The notes under the pieces were generated by a model. The model made no database searches and was not told where the DNA came from. It saw only the letters and a program-made list of their open reading frames with translations. This document shows positions 1 through 6,465 of a stretch of 7,253 nucleotides of DNA, in pieces. Both the position numbers and the translations under genes were made by a program. The stretch's first letter is position 1, and each line of letters begins with the position of its first letter. This stretch comes from Anaerolineales bacterium (GTDB lineage: Bacteria > Chloroflexota > Anaerolineae > Anaerolineales > VGOW01): contig CAKKQG010000146.1 of the NCBI GenBank assembly GCA_919901875.1, forward strand, positions 1 to 7,253. Reading direction: 5' to 3'.

Positions 1-2
1 AG

Positions 3-92
3 ATAAATGAGTGGGCTTCCCGCGAATGGGATGATCTTGACCGCGCTGTGCCTGAAGATCGGCGCTTTAAATGGATGAAGATTGAGTTTTGA
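3..92 (+). CDS. C-terminal end of an unidentified upstream gene (5' truncated)
   Basis: An open frame enters from the window edge and ends at TGA 90-92, giving 29 residues rich in charged and aromatic residues (for example REWDDLDRAVPEDRRFKW). I do not recognise the family. It is believed to be coding because its stop lies just 5 bases before a strong intrinsic terminator, as expected for the end of a transcription unit, while the other two forward frames are closed within the first ten bases. The terminator separates it from the dcw cluster, so it need not be functionally related to it. Confidence 0.5.
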   Translation: MNEWASREWDDLDRAVPEDRRFKWMKIEF

Positions 93-97
93 CCTTA

Positions 98-135
98 GAA
101 ACCCGTTTTCTACGAGAAAACGGGTTTCTTTTTTT
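98..135 (+). terminator. Rho-independent terminator of the upstream gene
   Basis: The arms 98-111 and 115-128 are a perfect 14-bp inverted repeat (GAAACCCGTTTTCT and its complement) around a 3-nt loop (ACG), followed directly by seven T residues (129-135). This is a textbook intrinsic terminator. It closes the gene ending at 92 and insulates the mraZ promoter region. Confidence 0.93.
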
Positions 136-168
136 ATAGTCCTTTAGTCTTAAATTTATTTTGACCGC

Positions 169-198
169 TTGCAGTCAAGTGGGAAAACGTGATATAAA
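169..198 (+). promoter_or_regulatory. Probable promoter of the mraZ operon (extended -10)
   Basis: TATAAA at 193-198 is preceded by TG at 190-191, giving an extended -10 element (TGnTATAAA). A poor -35 candidate, TTGCAG (169-174), lies 18 nt upstream. The better-looking TTGACC (161-166) is 26 nt away, too far for normal sigma-70 type spacing. The predicted transcript start is near 205, giving a leader of roughly 86 nt before mraZ. Placement between the upstream terminator and the MraZ boxes supports the call. The start site is inferred. Confidence 0.6.
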
Positions 199-200
199 TG

Positions 201-235
201 TGGCATCTAGTGGGGCAAAGTGGGAGAAGATGGTT
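201..235 (+). promoter_or_regulatory. Putative MraZ operator: TGGNN boxes at 10-bp spacing
   Basis: TGG starts occur at 201 (TGGCA), 211 (TGGGG), 221 (TGGGA) and 231 (TGGTT), exactly 10 bp apart. An isolated TGGGA at 180-184 lies upstream of the -10. In E. coli, MraZ is known to bind direct repeats of TGGGN separated by 5-nt spacers near its own promoter, which is the same pattern. Only the two central boxes match TGGGN fully; the outer two keep TGG. The boxes cover the predicted transcription start and early leader, fitting autorepression by the ring-shaped MraZ oligomer, with one box per helical turn on one DNA face. Confidence 0.75.
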
Positions 236-240
236 TTACG

Positions 241-263
241 CGCCGAGAGCATTGCTCTCGGCG
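241..263 (+). promoter_or_regulatory. Stable hairpin in the mraZ 5' leader
   Basis: CGCCGAGAGC (241-250) and GCTCTCGGCG (254-263) form a perfect, GC-rich 10-bp stem with a 3-nt loop (ATT). No T run follows, so it is not a standard terminator. It sits after the MraZ boxes and 9 nt before AAAGGGA (273-279), leaving that possible ribosome-binding site exposed. It could stabilise the mRNA 5' end or pause RNA polymerase; its role is not shown by the sequence. Confidence 0.7.
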
Positions 264-290
264 TTGCCAGTTAAAGGGATTGTAGGACGT

Positions 291-731
291 ATGTTCTTAG
301 GCGAATACCAACACTTGATTGATGACAAAAGCCGCTTGACCATTCCTGCCAAGTTTCGTGAGGCGTTGGCGAAGGGCTGCGTGATCACGCGCGGGTTCGA
401 GAAGAACTTGATCATCTACACCACCAAAGAATTCGGCGAGTTGATCAAACGATCTCACCAGATGAGCGCGACGGATCCAGAGAGCCGCGATCTCAAACGT
501 TTTATTTTCGCGGGCGCGAGCGAAGCGTCTCCCGACAAGAGCGGGCGCGTCTTGATCCCACCGGCGTTGCGGACTCACGCGGCGTTAGAGAGTGAAGTGT
601 TTGTGATCGGTGTAGGACAGCAAATTGAAGTGTGGAGTAAAACAGGATGGGAAGAACAATTGGCGAAGATGAATGATCCTGAAGCAAACTCGCGCCGATT
701 TGCGGCGTTGAATCTTTCGACGGGTAGTTAA
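291..731 (+). CDS. mraZ: Transcriptional regulator MraZ
   Basis: A DNA-binding repressor of the dcw operon, of the SpoVT/AbrB-like fold, 146 aa, which is a normal family length. The start at 291 gives the classic MFLGEYQHLIDDKSRLTIPAKFR opening in two parts: MFLGEY at 1-6 and the first DxxxR motif (DDKSR, residues 11-15). The second motif is DKSGR, residues 82-86, followed by LIPPALR. An ATG at 198 is in frame and would add 31 residues, but that stretch contains the putative operator and leader hairpin and has no family resemblance, so it is rejected. AGGA (284-287) is close to the ATG and AAAGGGA (273-279) is 11 nt away; either may act as the ribosome-binding site. MraZ is the first gene of the cluster and probably represses its own promoter through the boxes at 201-235. 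Confidence 0.95.
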   Translation: MFLGEYQHLIDDKSRLTIPAKFREALAKGCVITRGFEKNLIIYTTKEFGELIKRSHQMSATDPESRDLKRFIFAGASEASPDKSGRVLIPPALRTHAALESEVFVIGVGQQIEVWSKTGWEEQLAKMNDPEANSRRFAALNLSTGS

Positions 732-733
732 CC

Positions 734-766
734 AAACCCTTCGGGTTTTTGAAACCCGAAGGGTTT
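734..766 (+). promoter_or_regulatory. Double palindrome between mraZ and rsmH (terminator-like or RBS-occluding hairpin)
   Basis: AAACCCTTCGGGTTT (734-748) and AAACCCGAAGGGTTT (752-766) form a perfect 15-bp stem with a 3-nt loop (TTG). Each arm is itself a small hairpin of 6 bp with a 3-nt loop, so two alternative folds exist: one long stem or two tandem short ones. The left small hairpin runs into five T residues (746-750), resembling a weak intrinsic terminator. The best Shine-Dalgarno candidate for rsmH, GAAGGG (758-763), lies in the right arm, so the long fold would hide it. Partial termination, translational control or transcript processing are all possible. Confidence 0.75.
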
Positions 767-773
767 ATAAGAG

Positions 774-1694
774 ATGCACGTCTCTGTTCTTTACAACGAA
801 GTTATTGAAGGGCTTCAACCGAAGTCGGGTGGTTGTTATATAGATGGAACGGTGGGGGCGGGCGGTCATGCTTTTGGAATTTTAGAATCGTCGTCGCCCA
901 AAGGCGAGTTGCTCGGACTGGATCGTGATCCATCGGCGTTGAATGTGGCGCGAGAGCGATTGAAAGAATTTGGAGATCGCCTTCACCTGAGACAAGCAAG
1001 TTATGTCGAGATGGAGAAGGCTGCGCGCGAGATCGGTTGGGGTGAAGTGAATGGAATCATTTTGGATTTGGGATTGTCGTCACTTCAATTAGAAGACGCG
1101 GCGCGCGGGTTCGCTTTCAAACACGAGGGTCCGTTGGATATGCGATTCGATGCGGCGACCCCGATCACGGCGGGTGATTTGGTGAACGGCGGCGACCCCG
1201 ACGAGTTGGCAGACATCCTTTTCAAATTTGGCGAAGAACACGCCGCGCGGCGGATCGTCAAAGCGATCATCAACGCGCGACCAATTAACACAACCCAACA
1301 GCTCGCGGCTGTGGTCGCCGCCACTGTGGGCGGCAAACGCGGAGACACCCATCCGGCGACGCGGACGTTTCAGGCGTTGCGTATTGCGGTGAACGGCGAA
1401 CTGGAATCAGTTGAAAAAGTGTTGCCTTTGGCGGTGAGGTTGTTGGCGGTTGGCGGCAGATTGGCGGTGATCAGTTTTCATTCACTTGAAGATCGATTGG
1501 TGAAAAAATTTTTTCACCGCGAAGCGCGCGATTGTGTTTGCCCGCCTGAGCAGTTGGTGTGCGTGTGCGGACATAAGGCAAGCGTCAAAGAGATCACTCG
1601 TAAGCCGATTACGCCGAGTGAAAGTGAATTACGCAGTAACCCGCGCAGTCGCAGCGCGAAACTGCGTATTGTAGAGAAAATTTCGTTGGCATAG
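774..1694 (+). CDS. rsmH: 16S rRNA (cytosine(1402)-N(4))-methyltransferase RsmH
   Basis: A cytoplasmic SAM-dependent enzyme that N4-methylates C1402 of 16S rRNA; also called MraW. At 306 aa it is full length. Visible motifs: MHVSVLYNEV at the N-terminus, SAM-binding loop DGTVGAGGH (24-32), acidic GLDRDP (48-53), DLGLSS (98-103), GPLDMRFD (119-126), HPATRTFQALRIAVN (193-207) and ISFHSLEDRLVK (233-244). A four-cysteine CxCPP...CVCG segment (C254, C256, C263, C265) and a basic RSRSAKLR tail follow, both common in the family. ATG 774 gives the standard N-terminus. Its likely ribosome-binding site, GAAGGG 758-763, lies inside the preceding hairpin, so expression may be set apart from mraZ. Confidence 0.97.
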   Translation: MHVSVLYNEVIEGLQPKSGGCYIDGTVGAGGHAFGILESSSPKGELLGLDRDPSALNVARERLKEFGDRLHLRQASYVEMEKAAREIGWGEVNGIILDLGLSSLQLEDAARGFAFKHEGPLDMRFDAATPITAGDLVNGGDPDELADILFKFGEEHAARRIVKAIINARPINTTQQLAAVVAATVGGKRGDTHPATRTFQALRIAVNGELESVEKVLPLAVRLLAVGGRLAVISFHSLEDRLVKKFFHREARDCVCPPEQLVCVCGHKASVKEITRKPITPSESELRSNPRSRSAKLRIVEKISLA

Positions 1695-1714
1695 ACCTTG
1701 CAGTCATTACGTAT

Positions 1715-2185
1715 ATGCAAAACATGATCTCAATCCGTTCTCGTTATGATGATGTGGCTCGCGCCTTTCGGCAAGCGCCGTGGCGCGTGCAAACGCAGTT
1801 CATCGCCACCTTTGCGGCACTCGCCGTCGTTATCGTGGCATTGGGTGGTATGTATCTTGCAGAGGCGTCGCGCACGGCGACGGCTGGACGTGATGTGCAG
1901 TCACTTCAGATTCAAAAAGCAGAATTGGAGATGTCGATCAACCGTCTAAACGCTTCTATCGCGCAGATGAAGTCTGTTTCGCGTTTAGAGTCTCGTGTGC
2001 GCGAGTTGGGTTTTGTCCCGGCGCAGTCGGCTCAAGTGGAGTTCATTATTGTAGATGGCTATCGCAAAGGGCAAGTGCAGGCGGCGCCCGTTAAGTCTGC
2101 GCCCGAAGAAATACCGGATTATAACGAGACATTAGGCACGTGGTTAGCGCGCACGTTGTCTACAATGATCGGGTTGGGTGGGTGA
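1715..2185 (+). CDS. ftsL: FtsL-like septum formation protein (small bitopic coiled-coil protein)
   Basis: 156 aa. A short basic N-terminus (1-27) leads to one hydrophobic membrane segment (about 28-49). A heptad-like region follows (about 56-96; LQIQKAELEMSINRLNASI) that should form a coiled coil, then LESRVRELGFVPAQSAQVEFI (about 91-111), resembling the conserved LGM.P tail of FtsL/DivIC-type proteins. A polar C-terminal extension to 156 is longer than in E. coli FtsL. FtsL partners FtsB and FtsQ and activates FtsWI at the septum. Identification rests mainly on topology and on position between rsmH and ftsI, since FtsL sequences diverge fast. ATG 1724 (residue 4) is an alternative start; neither has a clear Shine-Dalgarno. 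The stop at 2185 abuts the next gene. Confidence 0.8.
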   Translation: MQNMISIRSRYDDVARAFRQAPWRVQTQFIATFAALAVVIVALGGMYLAEASRTATAGRDVQSLQIQKAELEMSINRLNASIAQMKSVSRLESRVRELGFVPAQSAQVEFIIVDGYRKGQVQAAPVKSAPEEIPDYNETLGTWLARTLSTMIGLGG

Positions 2186-3910
2186 GTGATGGTTGATTCA
2201 GTGCGTGGTCGTTTGCGATTCATACTTGGTTTCTTTGCCGTCATCACCGGTTTGATCCTCATTCGTCTGGTGAGTTTGCAGTTTGGCAGCTCAGTTGCCT
2301 TCTTTGAAACGCAGCGCGATCTCGCTTCGAGCTATCGCGTGCAGATCACCGCGCCGCGCGGAAAAATTTTTGACCGCGATGGCGAATTGCTAGCGACGAA
2401 TGACGTGCAGTATGCCATTGGCATCTCGCCGGACTTCGTGACTAATCCCGAGAGCGTCGCCAAAATTCTTTCGCAGACTCTCAGCCGTCCGTATCCAGAA
2501 CTTTACGCCATGACACAACATAAAGGGGAGAACGGACAACCCGCAAAGTATGTCTTGGTGCAGCGTCCGGTGTCGGCAGAGATTGGCGAGAAGTTGATCG
2601 CTATGCAGAAAGATTTGCTCGGACCCAATTTGGCGGGCGTGGTGGTCGAGCCGATGCAACGCCGCGTATATCCGGGCGGGACAATGGCGGCGCACACGTT
2701 GGGCTTTGTGGGTTACGACAGCAAAGGCTATTTTGGCGTCGAGGAGTTTTACAACGACGTGTTAACCGGGCGCACAGTCACCGGCATTAAACAAGTGGTG
2801 CCGTTTGACGTTGCGCTTAATCCGAATCCGGCTCAGGGTTCAGATTTGTATTTAACATTGGATCGTGAGATTCAAGCTTTGACCGAGCAAGTGTTAGCCG
2901 ACGCTAGCAAACGATACGGCGCGGAGAGCGGCACGATCATCGTGATGGAACCGAAGACCGGGCGCATTTTGGCGATGGCGGTGTCTCCTTCGTTTGATCC
3001 TAATAAATTCGTGGAACAAAACATCAAACCGAATCCAGCAGTGAGCGCGCAGTTTGAGCCGGGATCGGGTTTCAAGATCATCACCATGGCCTCGGCCTTG
3101 CAATCGGGCGTGGTCACGCCAGAGTCGAAGTATGTGGATACGGGTTTTATTGAAGTCGGCGGTGTGATGATTCGAAATTGGAATCGTGCCGCGTGGGGTC
3201 CGCAAGATATGACCGGCCTTTTGCAGCACTCGTTGAATGTCGGTTCGGCGATGTTAGCTGTCAAAATGGGACCGCAAAAATATTACAACTATCTCTCGGC
3301 GTTTGGCATTGGTCAGCCGACGAACATTGATCTGAGCGGTGAAGCGACGGGGCGAGTTAAACGTCCGGGGGATCGCGATTGGTATGAATCGGATTTAGGA
3401 ACGAATGCCTTCGGGCAGGGGGTGGCGACAACCCCGATTCAACTTTTGGTGGCGGCTTCCGCCGTCGCTAATCAAGGGGCGATGATGCAGCCGCATCTCT
3501 TAGAAAAAGTTGTGGATGGTAATTCGGTTCATAGCACTCGTCCGCAAGTGTTGGGTCGCCCCATCTCGCCCGATGTGGCGAGTATGCTTTCCAACATGTT
3601 GCAGACCAGTGTGGAGCGCGAAACGGCGAGTGTGTTGGTGAAGGGATACAAGATCGCTGGCAAGACCGGCACGGCGCAGATTCCGATTCCGGGTGGGTAC
3701 GATAAAGAGAAAACAATTGCCACGTTCATTGGTTGGGGTCCGGTGGATGATCCACAATTCATTGTGTTAGTGAAGTTGGATAAACCCACCACATCTATCT
3801 GGGGAAGTGAAACTGCTGCGCCGACCTTTGGCGAATTGGCGAGACGGCTTGTGGTGTTGATGAAGATTCCGCCGGACAATGTGCGGCGATCTTTGAACCA
3901 AGGGAACTAA
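2186..3910 (+). CDS. ftsI: Class B penicillin-binding protein, septal transpeptidase FtsI/PBP3-like
   Basis: A membrane-anchored D,D-transpeptidase that cross-links septal peptidoglycan with FtsW. 574 aa. The domains run: short cytoplasmic N-terminus, one membrane segment (about 10-32), PBP dimer domain beginning with RGKIFDRDG (58-66), then the transpeptidase domain. Catalytic motifs are complete: EPGSGFK (291-297; nucleophile S294 and K297), SLN (349-351) and KTGT (493-496). The SxxK motif reads SGFK where STFK is most usual. No PASTA repeats follow the catalytic domain. GTG 2186 directly follows the ftsL stop, and ATG 2189 is one codon later; either may be the true start, changing only one residue. 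The tight junction implies coupled translation with ftsL. SpoVD/Pbp2B-type naming is also possible. Confidence 0.94.
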   Translation: MMVDSVRGRLRFILGFFAVITGLILIRLVSLQFGSSVAFFETQRDLASSYRVQITAPRGKIFDRDGELLATNDVQYAIGISPDFVTNPESVAKILSQTLSRPYPELYAMTQHKGENGQPAKYVLVQRPVSAEIGEKLIAMQKDLLGPNLAGVVVEPMQRRVYPGGTMAAHTLGFVGYDSKGYFGVEEFYNDVLTGRTVTGIKQVVPFDVALNPNPAQGSDLYLTLDREIQALTEQVLADASKRYGAESGTIIVMEPKTGRILAMAVSPSFDPNKFVEQNIKPNPAVSAQFEPGSGFKIITMASALQSGVVTPESKYVDTGFIEVGGVMIRNWNRAAWGPQDMTGLLQHSLNVGSAMLAVKMGPQKYYNYLSAFGIGQPTNIDLSGEATGRVKRPGDRDWYESDLGTNAFGQGVATTPIQLLVAASAVANQGAMMQPHLLEKVVDGNSVHSTRPQVLGRPISPDVASMLSNMLQTSVERETASVLVKGYKIAGKTGTAQIPIPGGYDKEKTIATFIGWGPVDDPQFIVLVKLDKPTTSIWGSETAAPTFGELARRLVVLMKIPPDNVRRSLNQGN

Positions 3911-3911
3911 T

Positions 3912-3981
3912 GATTGTTGATTTCTGATTTCTGATTTTTGATTTTTCAATCAGCAATCCACAATCGAAAATCAGAAATAGA
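3912..3981 (+). repeat. Heptad-repeat element between ftsI and murF (forward run then inverted run)
   Basis: The whole ftsI-murF spacer parses into 7-bp units. Five units of GATTNNT type occupy 3912-3946 (GATTGTT, then GATTTCT twice, then GATTTTT twice). They are followed in phase by units carrying AATC, the complement of GATT (CAATCAG, CAATCCA, CAATCGA, AAATCAG), and a degenerate last unit that reaches the murF start. The two halves can pair: ATTTCTGATTTT (3927-3938) is perfectly complementary to 3967-3978. There is no T run placed as a terminator and no clear ribosome-binding site for murF. The 7-bp units resemble the heptameric short tandem repeats known from cyanobacteria in style only. 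Confidence 0.8.
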
Positions 3982-5408
3982 TGTTGACTTTATCTCATGT
4001 CATTGAATCTCTGACGGGGATGCCCTTTGCCGGTGGTCAGCAAGTGATCACCGATGTGGTGATCGATTCACGATTGGCAATACCGGGATCGCTGTTCGTC
4101 GCTATTCCGGGTGAACGAACCGATGGACATCTCTACGTGGAAGCGGCGTTTGCCAAAGGCGCGGTGGCGGCGCTCATTCAAAAAGATGTTCCGAACTTTT
4201 ACACACTCGATCTACGTAAGCCGATCACTTTTGAGATGGCAGGTGGATTCAAAATTCCAGTGTGCTTACGCGTTGCGGATACCGTCTCGGCCTTACAAAC
4301 CGCCGCCAAATTTTGGCGATCACGGTTAAACGTCAGGGTTGTCGGCGTCACCGGCAGTGTGGGAAAGACCACAACAAAAGAAATCATCGCCGCCGTGTTG
4401 AGTTCGCGCTTCCGCACTTTAAAAAGTAAAGGCAACTTCAACAACGAGATCGGTTTGCCGATCTCACTTTTGCAGGCGACGGAAGCGCACGAGCGCGCGG
4501 TGTTGGAGATGGGTTTTTATCAAATCGGCGAGATCGCTTTGTTGTGTGATATTGCCAAGCCTCAGGTCGGTGTCGTCAACAATGTCTATGCGGTTCATTT
4601 GCAGCGTGCCGGCAACATTGAGAACATTGCTCTGGGCAAAGGCGAATTAGTTGAGTCGCTTCCGCACGATGGAGTGGCGATACTTAACAAAGATGAATCA
4701 TTAGTGATGGATATGAGCCGTCGCGCGAAATGCCGCATCGTCACCTACGGACTCGATCCACAGGCGGATGTGTGGGCGTCGGATGTGATCGGGTTGGGGT
4801 TGGAGGGGATTCGTTTTCAACTGCATTACGCCAAAGCGCGCGAAACGCTCCACATACGTTTTCCGATGTTGGGGCGGCACTCGGTGCATACCGCCTTGCG
4901 CGCGGTTGCCGTCGGTTTAGTGGAAGGCTTAACGTGGCAAGAGATCATCGGCGGGTTACAAGGAATGGAAGCGCAATCTCAATTGCGACTCTATGCCGTA
5001 ACGGGACCCGGCAGAAGTTTGATCGTAGATGACTCGTACAACGCTTCACCCGAATCGATGATCGCCGCGCTTAATTTGTTGGACGACATGGATGCGCGGC
5101 GGCGCGTGGCAGTGTTGGGCGATATGTTGGAACTCGGCGAATATGAAGAGCAAGGTCATCGCATGGTGGGCAAACGCGCGGCGGATGTGGTGGACAAATT
5201 GATCACCATCGGCAAACGCGCCGAGATCATCGCCGAAGAAGCGCAGTTGTGCGGACTTTCCGCCAAACATATTATCCGGATGTCAGATCGTGAATCAGCG
5301 CAAACTTATTTGCGAGAAAACTTAAGCGAAGGTGACGTGGTGTTGGTGAAAGGTTCGCATGGCATGAGATTAGATCGTATGGTGAGCGCGTTGGAGATCA
5401 GCGGATGA
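3981..5408 (+). CDS. murF: UDP-N-acetylmuramoyl-tripeptide--D-alanyl-D-alanine ligase MurF
   Basis: A cytoplasmic ATP-dependent ligase adding D-Ala-D-Ala to the UDP-MurNAc-tripeptide, the last soluble step before MraY. 475 aa, a normal Mur ligase length. An N-terminal UDP-substrate domain includes DSRLAIPGSLFVAIPGERTDGH (29-50 region). The central ATPase domain has P-loop GVTGSVGKTTTKE (122-134; K129), NFNNEIGLP (152-160), EMG (176-178) and a lysine in IALGKGEL (K220) at the position commonly carbamylated in Mur ligases. The C-terminal domain carries DDSYNASPESM (350-360), which favours MurF over MurE, and VLGDMLELG. ATG 3981 follows the heptad repeat and has no evident Shine-Dalgarno. The stop overlaps mraY by 4 bp (ATGA). 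murE, often just upstream of murF, is missing. Confidence 0.96.
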   Translation: MLTLSHVIESLTGMPFAGGQQVITDVVIDSRLAIPGSLFVAIPGERTDGHLYVEAAFAKGAVAALIQKDVPNFYTLDLRKPITFEMAGGFKIPVCLRVADTVSALQTAAKFWRSRLNVRVVGVTGSVGKTTTKEIIAAVLSSRFRTLKSKGNFNNEIGLPISLLQATEAHERAVLEMGFYQIGEIALLCDIAKPQVGVVNNVYAVHLQRAGNIENIALGKGELVESLPHDGVAILNKDESLVMDMSRRAKCRIVTYGLDPQADVWASDVIGLGLEGIRFQLHYAKARETLHIRFPMLGRHSVHTALRAVAVGLVEGLTWQEIIGGLQGMEAQSQLRLYAVTGPGRSLIVDDSYNASPESMIAALNLLDDMDARRRVAVLGDMLELGEYEEQGHRMVGKRAADVVDKLITIGKRAEIIAEEAQLCGLSAKHIIRMSDRESAQTYLRENLSEGDVVLVKGSHGMRLDRMVSALEISG

Positions 5409-6400
5409 GAGAAGTGACTTTCGCCCTCTCGCTCGGCATGATCACGTTTTTGTTAGTGGTCATCTGGGGCGGACCGTTCATCATTCTGCTCAAACGCTTC
5501 AGGATCGGCAAGCAGATTCGCGTGGACGGACCGCAGACGCACTTTACCAAAATGGGCACGCCGACGATGGGCGGGTTGTTGTTCATCATCCCTATCTTGG
5601 GTATTAGTTTAATGCTCAACATCGCCAATATCATCAAACCGGTCACGGGGCGTTCAATTTTGTTGCCGATGACGGTGATGGCAGCGTATTGTTTGTTGGG
5701 GATGCTTGACGATTGGGAAGGATTGCGCGGTTCGCGGGCAAAGTTTGGCGAGGGATTGTCAGAACGTTACAAATTTATATTGCAGACGGCGTTAGCCTTA
5801 GGGGCCTCATTCGTTTTGTATTTTGGTTTGGACGCGCACAGTTTGGCATTGCCGGGCAACCCCATCAAATTTGATCTGGGTTGGTTTTATATCCCGATTG
5901 CCACGTTTATCATTCTTAGCACCGTCAATGCAGTGAACTTCACCGACGGCTTGGATGGATTGGCTGGATTGATCTCGGCGACGGCATTTGCGGCGTACGG
6001 CGTGATTGCCGTGCTGCAAGGGCAATTTTTTGTGGCGCGATTTTGTTACACCATCGTCGGCGCGTTGTTCGCCTTCCTTTGGTACAACGTTCACCCAGCG
6101 CAGCTCTTTATGGGCGATACGGGTTCGATGGCGTTGGGTGGCACGTTGGCGGTGGTGGCACTGATGACCGGGCAGTGGTTGTTGCTGCCGATGATCGCCA
6201 TTATTCCGGTGGCGGTCATTCTGTCAGTTGTTTTGCAGCGCGGTTATTACAAGTGGTCTGGCGGCAAACGGATTTTCAAAATGGCGCCGCTCCATCATCA
6301 CTTTGAGTTAGTGGGTTGGAGCGAAACTCAGATCGTGCAGCGCTTTTGGCTGGTCGGTTTGTTAGGCGCGATGGTAGGGGTGGGGTTGGCGATGTTGTGA
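5405..6400 (+). CDS. mraY: Phospho-N-acetylmuramoyl-pentapeptide-transferase MraY
   Basis: An integral membrane enzyme transferring phospho-MurNAc-pentapeptide from UDP to undecaprenyl phosphate, forming lipid I. 331 aa with about ten hydrophobic segments. Family signatures are in order: KMGTPTMGG (49-57), the LDD pair (D102, D103), NFTDGLDGLAG (178-188), FMGDTGSMALGG (235-246) and the HHHFEL loop (297-302). After the DD pair the sequence reads WEGLRG rather than the more usual YxKV, and GLSERYKF follows. The ATG overlaps the murF stop (ATGA, 5405-5408), and a good ribosome-binding site, GGAG (5393-5396), lies 8 nt upstream, so translation is probably coupled. The TGA stop (6398-6400) lies in the first copy of the GTGATGCA direct repeat. 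Confidence 0.97.
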   Translation: MREVTFALSLGMITFLLVVIWGGPFIILLKRFRIGKQIRVDGPQTHFTKMGTPTMGGLLFIIPILGISLMLNIANIIKPVTGRSILLPMTVMAAYCLLGMLDDWEGLRGSRAKFGEGLSERYKFILQTALALGASFVLYFGLDAHSLALPGNPIKFDLGWFYIPIATFIILSTVNAVNFTDGLDGLAGLISATAFAAYGVIAVLQGQFFVARFCYTIVGALFAFLWYNVHPAQLFMGDTGSMALGGTLAVVALMTGQWLLLPMIAIIPVAVILSVVLQRGYYKWSGGKRIFKMAPLHHHFELVGWSETQIVQRFWLVGLLGAMVGVGLAML

Positions 6401-6465
6401 TGCAAACGTATTCCGTATTGCGTAGTGCGTATCTACGGAATACGAAATACGCAATACGTGATGCA
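6397..6465 (+). repeat. Heptad-repeat hairpin element flanked by an 8-bp direct repeat, mraY-murD junction
   Basis: Bases 6407-6462 parse into eight 7-bp units. Four are of CGTATTN type (CGTATTC, CGTATTG, CGTAGTG, CGTATCT) and four are of the complementary ACGNAAT type (ACGGAAT, ACGAAAT, ACGCAAT, ACGTGAT). The halves 6407-6431 and 6434-6458 pair at 21 of 25 positions around a 2-nt loop. Three of the four mismatches fall on the last base of a unit and the fourth is inside CGTAGTG. Other registers give perfect 11-bp pairs (6407-6417 with 6434-6444; 6414-6424 with 6448-6458). GTGATGCA occurs at 6397-6404 and again at 6458-6465, bounding the array like a target-site duplication. The second copy supplies the murD ATG. 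No Shine-Dalgarno for murD is visible. Confidence 0.85.

Noticed and set aside
161..166. TTGACC as the -35 box of the mraZ promoter
   Set aside because: It is a better hexamer match, but the 26-nt distance to TATAAA is too long and no -10 is found at 16-18 nt.
198..290. An in-frame ATG at 198 that would extend MraZ by 31 residues
   Set aside because: The stretch contains the end of the -10 element, the MraZ boxes and a leader hairpin, has no family similarity, and ATG 291 gives the conserved MFLGEYQH start.
2872..3264. Minus-strand open frames within ftsI (for example 2872-3264)
   Set aside because: The plus strand here encodes the conserved transpeptidase core including SxxK; the antisense frame shows no family motif and is a shadow.
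3912..3981. The ftsI-murF hairpin as an intrinsic terminator
   Set aside because: The T-rich part is the left arm rather than a tail after the stem, the stem is AT-rich, and murF begins at once afterwards.
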